Source of the DNA: an uncultured Alistipes sp. | Lineage (GTDB): Bacteria; Bacteroidota; Bacteroidia; Bacteroidales; Rikenellaceae | Direction of reading: 5' to 3' | Assembly: GCA_947367255.1 (NCBI GenBank) | Contig: CANBCZ010000014.1 | Span: 1 to 44,990, forward strand | DNA length: 44,990 bases | Shown here: piece after piece, positions 9,299 through 17,414 of the stretch | Layout of the letters: each line of letters opens with the position of its first letter | Numbering within the stretch: position 1 is the stretch's first letter | Notes under the pieces: generated by a model | Told to the model about the DNA's origin: nothing | Seen by the model: the letters and a program-made list of their open reading frames with translations, nothing else | Databases searched by the model: none | Translations under genes and position numbers: made by a program

Positions 9299-9796
9299 AT
9301 GGCAACTTTCAGCACACAAAAGATTCTCAACGGATCCCCGGCACTAATTCCGGCAATAACAGAGAAATTAACAGCAAAGTTTCGCACTGATGGCTACGAA
9401 GTGGCTGTAGACAATTTGAGCAGCGGTGGTTGCGACATATCTATAACAAAAGGCGGTCTATTCAAAGCTGTATTGGGTATGAAAACAGCCCTGAAGGTCA
9501 CACTGCTTCCTCAAGGTAGCAACATCCATTTTGAAGCAGGCGTGGGAATCTGGGGACAGCAGGCTATTCCTACGATAATCTCTATGTTCTTCTTATGGCC
9601 TGTATTGCTCACTCAGATTTGGGGTATTGTGCAGCAGTCACAACTGGATGATGAGGCACTGAGCATTGCAGAAGAGGTCGTTTGCCAGTCACAAACCACT
9701 ACACCCACTGCAACCGAGAACATCTTCTGCACCCATTGCGGCACTTCAAATCCCGCATCGGCTCACTTCTGCTGCGGTTGTGGCAAGCCGCTGTAG
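9299..9796 (+). CDS. small protein with hydrophobic segment and zinc ribbon
   Basis: 165 residues. The N-terminal ~85 residues form an alpha/beta-looking domain (ALIPAITEKLTAKFRTDGYEV, GGCDISITKGG) that I do not recognise. A hydrophobic stretch (about 90-112, AIPTIISMFFLWPVLLTQIW) could be a membrane segment. The C-terminus (about 143-165) is a zinc ribbon, CTHC...CCGCG, like those ending the C39/RyR and M48 proteins of the same operon. It follows the 85-residue gene by 5 bases. A 68-base gap with a possible internal promoter element separates it from the next TIR gene. Confidence 0.75.
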   Translation: MATFSTQKILNGSPALIPAITEKLTAKFRTDGYEVAVDNLSSGGCDISITKGGLFKAVLGMKTALKVTLLPQGSNIHFEAGVGIWGQQAIPTIISMFFLWPVLLTQIWGIVQQSQLDDEALSIAEEVVCQSQTTTPTATENIFCTHCGTSNPASAHFCCGCGKPL

Positions 9797-9825
9797 GTGA
9801 AGGATATTTCGACAGGCTTAAGATA

Positions 9826-9853
9826 ATTGCACTATATGTAAAGGGTGTACAAA
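9826..9853 (+). promoter_or_regulatory. shared upstream element before TIR gene
   Basis: The sequence TTGC-A-CTATATGTAAA, then 3 bases, then TGTACAAA, lies 11 bases before the TIR gene at 9865. A near copy (TTGC-T-CTATATGTAAA, 6 bases, TGTACAAA) precedes creD, and a shorter copy (TTGCTCTATA) precedes the RyR gene. It does not fit the usual TAnnTTTG promoter, so it could be an alternative-sigma promoter or an operator. Seen directly; role inferred. Confidence 0.4.
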
Positions 9854-9864
9854 TTAATTTTGGA

Positions 9865-10776
9865 ATGAAGAATTACGACGTTTTTATAAGTTATAGGCGT
9901 AAAGAAGGTCAAGGATTGGAGATTGCCAGAATTATTGATGAGGCAATTGACAGAACGTGGTGGTATCGTTCGTTTTTGGATTATAATGAATTGAAGGATA
10001 ACGCATGGGATCCTCAGATATTCTCGGCAATAGAATCTGCCCCCGTTTTTCTATTTATTCTGACTGAAGGATCCCTGAATAGGTGTGTAGATAAGGATGA
10101 TTGTGTAAGAAAAGAGATACAATATGCAATAGCGCACAAGAAACATATTGTACCTGTTAATCCAGAAGGAAAAGTTAAATGGAATGACCTTGCAGAGGAT
10201 GTTAGAGACAAAATTCCGGAAGATATAAGGCATGCTTTGTTTGACCAGCAGCAGTCTGAAATTGCATTGGGACAATTGTTTAAGCAGTCAATATCGAAAC
10301 TAATCAAAGAACGTATAAAACCGTATGTTACTCGTGTAATAGTTCTAAAGAGAGTAGTGCGTTTGATATTGTCAGTAGTATTTGCAGGCGTTTTATTGCT
10401 ATGTATAGAGTCATTCAAACACAAAGCAGAGCTTGAGCGAGATTGCGACCAATATTCTCAGTATTTGGGAGATGCTGAGATGATTGTAAAAAATGATCCG
10501 TATGCAGTGCAGGCAATAACATTTGTAAACAAGGCAGATTCTATATATCTAAAATACAAAGAGTCTATCAATAAGTATAGGTTTGATTCAGAGCGACTCA
10601 AAAAACTGAGAGAGTCATTGTATGACATACATTATGAACGCCTGAAAGACTCATATAAATGTTTTGTAAACGATATTTCTTACAAAGAGATAGCTTTAGA
10701 GAATCTGAATAGCGTAAAAATGTTTAATAGGTCTGACAATAACGTTAATTTCATAGAACGCAATCTAAATAAATAA
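9865..10776 (+). CDS. membrane-anchored TIR protein with short outer domain
   Basis: 303 residues from the ATG at 9865. The frame is open further upstream to 9682, but that part overlaps the zinc-ribbon gene, and the TIR domain begins exactly at 9865 (KNYDVFISYRR). TIR covers ~1-150 with E84 (DDCVRKEIQYAI) at the catalytic position. A basic stretch leads into one membrane span (~165-182). The remaining ~120 residues are helical and charged, without a known family, and should lie outside the membrane. The PEGA/BACON envelope protein starts 17 bases downstream, so the two may be partners. AT-rich. NADase activity is inferred from the family. Confidence 0.8.
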   Translation: MKNYDVFISYRRKEGQGLEIARIIDEAIDRTWWYRSFLDYNELKDNAWDPQIFSAIESAPVFLFILTEGSLNRCVDKDDCVRKEIQYAIAHKKHIVPVNPEGKVKWNDLAEDVRDKIPEDIRHALFDQQQSEIALGQLFKQSISKLIKERIKPYVTRVIVLKRVVRLILSVVFAGVLLLCIESFKHKAELERDCDQYSQYLGDAEMIVKNDPYAVQAITFVNKADSIYLKYKESINKYRFDSERLKKLRESLYDIHYERLKDSYKCFVNDISYKEIALENLNSVKMFNRSDNNVNFIERNLNK

Positions 10777-10793
10777 CTTAACAACTGATATAT

Positions 10794-13175
10794 ATGAAGA
10801 AATTATTACTTGTTTTATTGGGGTCTGTTGTCGTATGCTCTATGTACGCACAACAACCATCTATTATCGGGAAATATGAGGGTTATTATGACAAAGCTGT
10901 AGAAGCCAATCGAAATGGTAAAATAGATGATGCTTGTAGATATCTTAAGCTGATAATTGACAATTCTAAGGAGCTTGAAAAAAATAAAGACCTGAAAGAA
11001 TTATTAAAATGGTCTAAAGATTTATACAACAGAATTGATTTTTTGAAAGTTTCCGATGATAAACTGAATATTTCACCTTATGGAGATTTCAAAGAGATAA
11101 TTGTAGATACCCATAGTGCATGGGATTGTACTTCATCAGTAGAATGGTGTAAAATAGTTGAAAAAACGAGAAACTACATCAAGATCTGGTGTGATGAAAA
11201 TCCCGACTTTGTATCAAGAACCGGAAATATAATTATTTCTAAAGGCGATAAATCTGTAAGGATAGAAGTTGAGCAAGATCCGGGCAAAGAGAAGAAAGGA
11301 AGAGTATATGTTAGAACACAACCTCATAATGCAACATTAACAACAGATGGGTATATGGGATACTCATCCAGCCCATTAGTACTTGGCATAGGAACACATC
11401 GCATAAAAGTAAGCAAAGAAGGATATTCTCCGAAAGAGACTGAAATAATAGTTCAAAAGGTGGCAGATACTACAATTATGGTAGATGTTACTCTTGAACC
11501 TTTATTTGGCAAGTTGCGCCCGATAATTATAGATCAGCATGGCAGACCGATAGAGCAGGTAGATTTTAAAGTCGGCAAACACTTTGTTGATATCTTCGAT
11601 TATACCAATAGCCACTCATTTGATGATAGTCAGCCTATTGTGCACTATGCTTTCTATAATGAGGGTGTAATTCCACTAAACCCAGCTACATATGAAATAT
11701 ATGTTTCAGCTAAAGGATACCAACCTCATACTCAGAAAGTTGTTATTACCCCTGGTCAAACAACCGATGTCAAAATAGTGATGAGGTCAATGGATGGCAA
11801 ATTGGCAATTGTCGATGGAGGAAATGCAACGGGAGCACGAGTGTCTATTCCGGAATTAATGACACATGCCAAGGTTGGAGATACTATAAATGTTGTTCAG
11901 GGAATTTGGACTCTCAACGTTTATAAAAAGGGATATAGGTGGGATAATGCCCAAAATAATGTTGAGATTATAGAAGGGAAGACTACAGAATACAAGGTGA
12001 GAATGACAAGACAGGCGGATTTATATGTATCAACTCCCGATCATAAAGAGTCTGTATATATTAATGGAGAAAAGTTGAAATTCCAAGAGTCATATTACAG
12101 CCATCAACTTGACGAAGGCGAAACATATAAACTTGAAATCAAGAAGGATGGATATTGGCATTATGTAGAGGATATTACAGTTGGCAAAGATGATGTTGTT
12201 ATAGATCGAAGAAATATTGAACTAGAACCGGCTGCTACATTGATATTAAGTTCTGATGAAACGGTCAATGTAGAACTTAAGAGAAAAGGTGACGCCACCG
12301 GGCAGAATTACGCTGAGGATAAGGTATTGCTCAGTGATATAAAAAACAAGAAAGATGCTGCGCAGCAAAAATTCTATATTCCTAAAGGTAAGTATAATGT
12401 GACTCTTCGAAGACTGGATCCAAATAACGAGATGAAGACGCGTCATCGTATAGCATATGAAGGTGTTGTCAATCTCAATGATTCACTGAAACGCAGAAGA
12501 TTACGCACGTGGCTGATTCCGAATTTTGGATCGTTCTCAGTACTTGATATTGAATACAATCTGACGCATAAATCGATTATGTCTTCAGGAAAAATTCCAC
12601 TTGTGTTTAAAGCGAATTTTTTGGATTTCCCACTTGTAAAAGGATTGTCGACCAGTATTGGCGAGGGTGCTATTGTATATACGCGAGGTCGTACAGATTT
12701 CCCTGTGGATTACCCTGCGGACGCTTATAGGGATATGGTACCCGCCATTTCGTTGCCATTTATGAATTACGACTTTAGAATTGGTGGAGGAATAGGACAA
12801 TACTTAGATATCAGTGCTTTGATGAGTTATACTTACTATTTGCAGTACGATCGAATACTAAGCAAGCAGAACTTTAAGAATTACTCGCCTTTTATGGACC
12901 ATTTTGAGGGACATGATGCGTTTATCGGACTTGAACTCAGTTCAAGACTCCGTGGATTTAATATGTATCTGCGAGCAGGTCTTCAGTATCTAAATGGTGA
13001 TAGATGCTACGTATATGGCTATGAGCTTAGAAATGAACAAGGTAATGGGATCGACTGGGTTGATAAATTCGAAATGATTAAGATGAAACAGACAGCCTTT
13101 GTTGTTAATGTGGGATTCAATATAGGTCACTTTGGTGTAAAGAGGAAAGGTCATAATATATTGAGGGTATTCTAA
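10794..13175 (+). CDS. secreted PEGA/BACON-like envelope protein with barrel-like C-terminus
   Basis: 793 residues. Signal peptide ~1-20 (ends SMYAQ). After a short helical part, residues ~80-165 resemble a BACON-type beta-sandwich (AWDCTSSVEWCKI...N...R.GNIIIS...VEQDPG). A PEGA domain follows at ~168-235 (GRVYVRTQPHNATLTTDG, GTHRIKVSKEGYSP). Further PEGA/carboxypeptidase-regulatory-like domains run to ~475. The last ~200 residues have alternating, aromatic-rich strands (YTYYLQYDRIL, FNMYLRAGLQYL, FVVNVGFNIG), suggesting an outer-membrane barrel. It probably binds cell-wall or surface glycans, since PEGA domains occur in envelope proteins, and may present a signal to the TIR protein encoded just upstream. 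The outer-membrane location is inference. Confidence 0.7.
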   Translation: MKKLLLVLLGSVVVCSMYAQQPSIIGKYEGYYDKAVEANRNGKIDDACRYLKLIIDNSKELEKNKDLKELLKWSKDLYNRIDFLKVSDDKLNISPYGDFKEIIVDTHSAWDCTSSVEWCKIVEKTRNYIKIWCDENPDFVSRTGNIIISKGDKSVRIEVEQDPGKEKKGRVYVRTQPHNATLTTDGYMGYSSSPLVLGIGTHRIKVSKEGYSPKETEIIVQKVADTTIMVDVTLEPLFGKLRPIIIDQHGRPIEQVDFKVGKHFVDIFDYTNSHSFDDSQPIVHYAFYNEGVIPLNPATYEIYVSAKGYQPHTQKVVITPGQTTDVKIVMRSMDGKLAIVDGGNATGARVSIPELMTHAKVGDTINVVQGIWTLNVYKKGYRWDNAQNNVEIIEGKTTEYKVRMTRQADLYVSTPDHKESVYINGEKLKFQESYYSHQLDEGETYKLEIKKDGYWHYVEDITVGKDDVVIDRRNIELEPAATLILSSDETVNVELKRKGDATGQNYAEDKVLLSDIKNKKDAAQQKFYIPKGKYNVTLRRLDPNNEMKTRHRIAYEGVVNLNDSLKRRRLRTWLIPNFGSFSVLDIEYNLTHKSIMSSGKIPLVFKANFLDFPLVKGLSTSIGEGAIVYTRGRTDFPVDYPADAYRDMVPAISLPFMNYDFRIGGGIGQYLDISALMSYTYYLQYDRILSKQNFKNYSPFMDHFEGHDAFIGLELSSRLRGFNMYLRAGLQYLNGDRCYVYGYELRNEQGNGIDWVDKFEMIKMKQTAFVVNVGFNIGHFGVKRKGHNILRVF

Positions 13176-13229
13176 CAAACCTAATGGCACTACAAGGAGA
13201 TATACCAAAATGGAGTAATATTAGTACAG

Positions 13230-13964
13230 ATGGAGAGACTTATAATTCTACTGACAGCGCTGCTGCCGATAGCTGTTCTTGTGTTTTACATATATCACAA
13301 GGATAAGAGATTACCGGAGCCGACAGGGCAGCTGGTAAAAGCTTTTTTGTTGGGAATATTATCAGTTCCCCTATCGCTGTGCATTTCCACTCCGTTAGGT
13401 CTGATGGGTGTATTTCCTGAGGTGGCAACAAGTATATTGGGCAGTATACGTTCCGCATTTTTCGGCGCCGCCATACCGGAGGAGATTGCGAAATTCTTCA
13501 TACTTTGGCTGGTATTGAGAAAGAATCCATATTTCGATGAGAAGATGGACGGCATTGTCTACGCAGTCTGTGTATCGCTCGGTTTTGCGGCATTGGAGAA
13601 TATAATGTATCTGTTCTCAAATGCAGAGGCTTATCTGTCTGTTGGTATTACTCGTGCTATGTTTGCCGTGCCGGGGCATTTCTGTTTCGGGATATTGATG
13701 GGATACTACTATTCGTTGGCTAAGTTCTATCCAAAGGCTCCTAAAAAGAATAAGGTTCTTATTTTAGTCGCGCCGATCCTTGTTCACGGATTGTACGACT
13801 CTATACTATTCACAGCAGATGTAACTCCTGCTATCAGCGGTGTTCTGATAATTCTATTCTTACTATTCTGTCACAAGATGTGGAGATATGGAAGTAAGAG
13901 GATAAAGGAGCATTTGGAGAGGGATAATAATGATATAAAAGTGGCTGAAGATGAAACAATATGA
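13230..13964 (+). CDS. PrsW-family intramembrane metalloprotease
   Basis: 244 residues with about seven or eight hydrophobic segments. It carries the family's conserved clusters: PEEIAKF (E84, E85, K88), FAALENIMY (E123, N124), PGHFCFG (H150) and LVHGLYD (H186, D190). PrsW of Bacillus subtilis cleaves the anti-sigma factor RsiW. Here a sigma-factor gene lies 10 kb upstream in the same operon, but no obvious membrane anti-sigma protein is present. Possible substrates are the single-span TIR proteins. The gene overlaps the next TIR gene by 14 bases, so the two products are likely made in step. Family assignment is confident; substrate is unknown. Confidence 0.88.
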   Translation: MERLIILLTALLPIAVLVFYIYHKDKRLPEPTGQLVKAFLLGILSVPLSLCISTPLGLMGVFPEVATSILGSIRSAFFGAAIPEEIAKFFILWLVLRKNPYFDEKMDGIVYAVCVSLGFAALENIMYLFSNAEAYLSVGITRAMFAVPGHFCFGILMGYYYSLAKFYPKAPKKNKVLILVAPILVHGLYDSILFTADVTPAISGVLIILFLLFCHKMWRYGSKRIKEHLERDNNDIKVAEDETI

Positions 13965-15663
13965 TGTCTTTATAAGCTATCGTCGCAGTTCGCACGAGTC
14001 GGCAAATCTAATAGCAACCCGTTTGAGGGCCGCAGGATATCGAGTCTTTTTTGATTTGGAGACTATGCGTTCCGGACCTTTTAACGAGCAATTGTTCAAT
14101 ATTATAGAGAGTTGTGACGACTTTGTGTTGGTGTTGCCACCGAATGCTTTGGATCGTTGCCACGATGAGGACGATTGGGTGAGAAAAGAGGTGCTTCATG
14201 CAATGGAACATCGCAAAAATATCATACCCATACTACTCAGAGGTTTTCAATGGCCAAAGACTATGCCGGCTGGTATGGAAAAGCTTTGTATGTATCAAGG
14301 TGTAGCTACATCTATAGACTATTTTGATCTGGCAATGGAGCGACTCGAGAGTTATCTGAAGAGTCGTAAATATACAAGGCAAAGAGTACTTGCAAGATGG
14401 ATTTGTATGATTATAATGGGTCTGATAGTTCTATCTTCAGCCTTATTGCTACTTTGCCGATTACTCGCAAAACCTGTGTGTGAGGAGGTTGTTGAGAATC
14501 TGACGCTAAAAATTGGAGTTGTAGACCTGCTGATTGCAGATAATAATATGCTTGCTGAGGCTTGGACGAAGTATAGCACACAGAGTCAAGAAGATGTAGA
14601 ACTATATGTAGAGATTGCAAAGAAGAATCTTAGCGAATACGATATGGGAGTTGCTAATCCTATCAACCTCTCTTCGTGGCAAAAGTTCTTACTCTCTATC
14701 TACGGTACGAGTGCTACTCAGTTGGCAAATATTGATGAATATGTATCTTCTCTGCAGCTACAGCTTAACAAAAATATAGAGTTGATACAAAATACAATTG
14801 CGCAGAGCCAACTCCGCCCTTCCGAATACGATATGGTGCGCAATCAGCTTCTGCTCTATCCGTGTCTTGGAGAGTCTTTGTATTATTCATACTTGTCTAT
14901 CCTCAACAAATTTCCGGAATCATCTTTGGATGGATATTATCAGTTAGCACCGATGTTAGAGAATATGCCAAAAACCGGATTAGGGCTCAAAAACTCTGAG
15001 TATGAACTTTTGATTAAGCGCTCTAATGAAAAGGGAAAAGGGGTGATAAAGAGCCTTGCTGATGGTGTGAGTAACACGAAAGATGCAGTCTATGAATTAG
15101 AGCAGAAATTGGACTCCATCAACCAAGCGGCGTTAGCCCAATATCGTGCCTTTGTGGAGAGTGTGGCAATTAAGGCGGGAGAAAGCTCGTATAGTAATTG
15201 GAATAAGATTCTGGTATTGGCATCTACATTGCAAGTTGCTATAGAGATGCAGAAAGAGGCTCTTGCTGAGGGAGAAGATATGGGATCTATTACCCCACAG
15301 TTGGTTCTGTCTGATATAAATAATGCGCTGGATGATTTCAAGGCGTATCATAATGTAGTATTCATTGAGGCGGCGAAAGAATTTTATAAACAGTTGCTTG
15401 CCGGCAAAGTTACAGGAGGTGTGTTGGTTTATGAATTTGCTGCCAATAGAAAACACGAGGTATACCAAATTGGAGATATTATCGTAGAGTGGAATGGAGA
15501 AGATATCGATAATTTGGAGATGTTGAAGCAATCTTATGCAAAGTCTTCATCGGGAAAACTAAAACTGCTCCGTCTGTGTAGCAATAGCCTCAAAGAGATG
15601 GAGATTGAGATTCCCGGAGGTGAAGATATCGTAGCATTTGTCGATTTGGTATGTCAAAAATAA
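13951..15663 (+). CDS. membrane-anchored TIR protein with periplasmic PDZ-like domain
   Basis: 570 residues. TIR domain ~1-135 (KQYDVFISYRR, FFDLETMRSGPF, DDWVRKEVLHAM) with E80 as likely catalytic residue. A basic stretch and one membrane span (~150-172) follow, placing TIR in the cytoplasm. Residues ~175-470 are helical, with long charged helices. The C-terminus (~470-560) is PDZ-like (GGVLVYEFAAN...YQIGDIIVEWNGEDIDNLEMLKQ), as in envelope stress proteases that read misfolded outer-membrane proteins. The start overlaps the PrsW gene by 14 bases, so this protein is a natural candidate PrsW substrate or partner. Less AT-rich than the other TIR genes. Confidence 0.82.
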   Translation: MKQYDVFISYRRSSHESANLIATRLRAAGYRVFFDLETMRSGPFNEQLFNIIESCDDFVLVLPPNALDRCHDEDDWVRKEVLHAMEHRKNIIPILLRGFQWPKTMPAGMEKLCMYQGVATSIDYFDLAMERLESYLKSRKYTRQRVLARWICMIIMGLIVLSSALLLLCRLLAKPVCEEVVENLTLKIGVVDLLIADNNMLAEAWTKYSTQSQEDVELYVEIAKKNLSEYDMGVANPINLSSWQKFLLSIYGTSATQLANIDEYVSSLQLQLNKNIELIQNTIAQSQLRPSEYDMVRNQLLLYPCLGESLYYSYLSILNKFPESSLDGYYQLAPMLENMPKTGLGLKNSEYELLIKRSNEKGKGVIKSLADGVSNTKDAVYELEQKLDSINQAALAQYRAFVESVAIKAGESSYSNWNKILVLASTLQVAIEMQKEALAEGEDMGSITPQLVLSDINNALDDFKAYHNVVFIEAAKEFYKQLLAGKVTGGVLVYEFAANRKHEVYQIGDIIVEWNGEDIDNLEMLKQSYAKSSSGKLKLLRLCSNSLKEMEIEIPGGEDIVAFVDLVCQK

Positions 15664-15671
15664 CCATATAG

Positions 15672-15702
15672 TGATAGATTTTAGTACGACGATTGCTCTA
15701 TA
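15672..15702 (+). promoter_or_regulatory. shared upstream element before RyR gene
   Basis: TGATAGATT (15672-15680), then TTGCTCTATA starting 21 bases after it (15693-15702), ending 24 bases before the RyR gene start. The same two blocks recur with identical 21-base offset at 16073 and 16094 upstream of creD. Conserved spacing suggests a two-part promoter or operator. Seen directly; role inferred. Confidence 0.4.
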
Positions 15703-15726
15703 ATATAGACTTAAACGCAAAAAACA

Positions 15727-16017
15727 ATGAAAAAGAGTTATGTACCGCAACCAATGGATACAAGTGATATACTGTTGTCTGAAGAGTTGAACGAGTTGAT
15801 AGAGCAGATGGCTAAGAATGTCCACGAAGTGTGGGCACAGAGCCGCATGGAGCAGGGATGGAGCTATGGCGAGGAGCGTAGTGATGCATTGAAGCAGCAC
15901 CCTTGCCTAATTCCTTATGAGGAGCTTCCCGAGGTTGAAAAGGCTTACGACCGTGATACGGCTCTAGGAACATTGAAACTGATATGTAAACTCGGATTCA
16001 AGATTTCCAAGGAGTAA
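15727..16017 (+). CDS. stand-alone RyR domain protein
   Basis: 96 residues that are essentially one RyR domain: AKNVHEVWAQ, GWSYGEERSD, HPCLIPYEELPEVEKAYDRD, KLGFKI. A gap-free hand alignment with the RyR part of the protein at 3140 gives 46 identical residues of 88, so the two are paralogues. Bacterial RyR domains resemble the repeats of ryanodine receptors and are suspected ligand-binding modules; the ligand here is unknown. It is the last gene of the + strand operon, followed 36 bases later by a strong terminator. It could be a soluble copy that competes for the same ligand or partner as the larger protein. Confidence 0.88.
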   Translation: MKKSYVPQPMDTSDILLSEELNELIEQMAKNVHEVWAQSRMEQGWSYGEERSDALKQHPCLIPYEELPEVEKAYDRDTALGTLKLICKLGFKISKE

Positions 16018-16053
16018 GGGGTCTATTGCGATAATCAAACTGAAAAAAACTTT

Positions 16054-16095
16054 AACAAGTGGCAGAGTCTTATGATAGATTCTGCCACTTGTTTT
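16054..16095 (+). terminator. Rho-independent terminator of the TIR/RyR operon
   Basis: A perfect 13-bp stem (16054-16066 with 16081-16093) and a 14-base loop, followed by a short T run. It lies 36 bases after the RyR stop codon and closes the operon that begins at 38. Confidence 0.85.
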
Positions 16096-16123
16096 GCTCT
16101 ATATGTAAAAGAAGATGTACAAA
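16073..16123 (+). promoter_or_regulatory. shared upstream element before creD
   Basis: TGATAGATT (16073), TTGC-T-CTATATGTAAA (16094-16109) and TGTACAAA (16116-16123), 35 bases before the creD start. The first block lies in the loop of the preceding terminator. Blocks match those before the genes at 9865 and 15727. No TTTG/TAnnTTTG promoter is evident here, so this may be the promoter of the creD unit. Confidence 0.4.
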
Positions 16124-16158
16124 CGGAAAATATACACTAAAACAAACAAATTATCACT

Positions 16159-17409
16159 ATGGGAAAGATTGTAACTACAAACGCAAAGCGCACAGCCATT
16201 AAGATTAGTCTTGTTGCAGTAATATCATTACTCTTGCTTATCCCTTTGGCTATGATTAAGGGGATAATAGAAGACCGTGAACAGACAAAGGATGCTGTAA
16301 TCAAAGAGGTGGCAAATTCCTATGCAAAGCAGCAGACAGTTTCGGCTCCTTATTTGAAATCATATGTAGTCGAAGAGCATACGGTAGATAAGGAAATTGA
16401 TCCGAGTGGCAAGAAAAAGTATGTAGAAATTTATGATACAGACTGCTTGTTATTAGATTACAAGGCAGATATTGAGACAGATATGCTGCATCGCTCTATT
16501 TATGATGTGATTGTATATAATTCAAGCATCAAGATTGAGGGTAAAATTCCGGTTACAGAGAAGAATATTCAAGCTCGGAATATTGATTTTCACTTTAAGG
16601 TCTACGACCTAAAGGGTTTTAGCAATCCGTCACAACTCTCATTTGGAGGGCAAACAGTTAATCTAAATCGCAGATCTGACTATGTTTTTGCAGAGGTGGC
16701 GTTGCCGGCGGGTGTAAAGGTTGGAGAGATGATTGATTTTGCATTTTCATTTGATTTGAAGGGTACAGAATCCCTGTTCTTCCATCCATCGGGGGATGGC
16801 AACACAACACTTGCCATAAGTTCGTCATACCCACATCCAAGTTTTCAAGGAGCTCTGTTGCCAAGCCACAGAGAGGTAAGGGAAGACGGATTTAATGCCA
16901 CTTGGAGTGTGTCAAGCTTTAATAGTTCGAGTTACGATAATATGGGTGTCAAATTTGTAGACCCTGCCAACCCCTATCAGCAGTCTATGCGCTCGGCAAA
17001 GTATGGAATGCTCATTATCGTTCTTGTCTTCGTTGCAGGTCTGTTTGTGGAGTTCTTGACTCGCAAAGAGATTAATCCTATTCAGTATGCCGTAATAGGT
17101 TTGTCGCTCGTGCTATTTTACTCATTGTTAGTTGCCTTCTCGGAGTTTATAACCTTTGGTGTAGCTTATGTAATCGCAGCCTTGATGACAACAGTAGCAT
17201 TGATGCTCTACTTCAGAGCTATCTTGAAGAGTCGTAGCGCTTATGTCCTTGGTGGATTTGTAGCAGTGGTCTATGCACTTAACTATATGTTGCTTCAAAT
17301 GGAGACTTACGCACTGCTTGCAGGCTCGTTAGTGCTCTTCCTGCTCCTCTGTGTAGTAATGTATCTGACTGCAAATATTAGCAGCAAGGAGCTTAATCAA
17401 ACAGAATAA
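16159..17409 (+). CDS. creD: CreD-family inner-membrane protein
   Basis: 416 residues, close to the size of known CreD (about 450). The start shows the family layout: one N-terminal membrane span (~16-36), then IIEDREQTKDAVIKEVANSYAKQQTVSAPYL. A large periplasmic part follows (PHPSFQGALLP, GFNATWSV). The last third has five or six membrane segments (from ~280: YGMLIIVLVFVAGLFVEFL onward). CreD proteins are linked to envelope integrity and, in Gram-negatives, to the CreBC response; no CreBC genes are near. It is followed 5 bases later by the WG-repeat gene. It sits right after the TIR/RyR terminator and shares an upstream element with it. Confidence 0.87.
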   Translation: MGKIVTTNAKRTAIKISLVAVISLLLLIPLAMIKGIIEDREQTKDAVIKEVANSYAKQQTVSAPYLKSYVVEEHTVDKEIDPSGKKKYVEIYDTDCLLLDYKADIETDMLHRSIYDVIVYNSSIKIEGKIPVTEKNIQARNIDFHFKVYDLKGFSNPSQLSFGGQTVNLNRRSDYVFAEVALPAGVKVGEMIDFAFSFDLKGTESLFFHPSGDGNTTLAISSSYPHPSFQGALLPSHREVREDGFNATWSVSSFNSSSYDNMGVKFVDPANPYQQSMRSAKYGMLIIVLVFVAGLFVEFLTRKEINPIQYAVIGLSLVLFYSLLVAFSEFITFGVAYVIAALMTTVALMLYFRAILKSRSAYVLGGFVAVVYALNYMLLQMETYALLAGSLVLFLLLCVVMYLTANISSKELNQTE

Positions 17410-17414
17410 AAGCT

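Noticed and set aside
9682..9864. Longer N-terminus for the TIR protein at 9865
   Set aside because: It would overlap the zinc-ribbon gene by more than 100 bases. The TIR domain starts right at the ATG at 9865.
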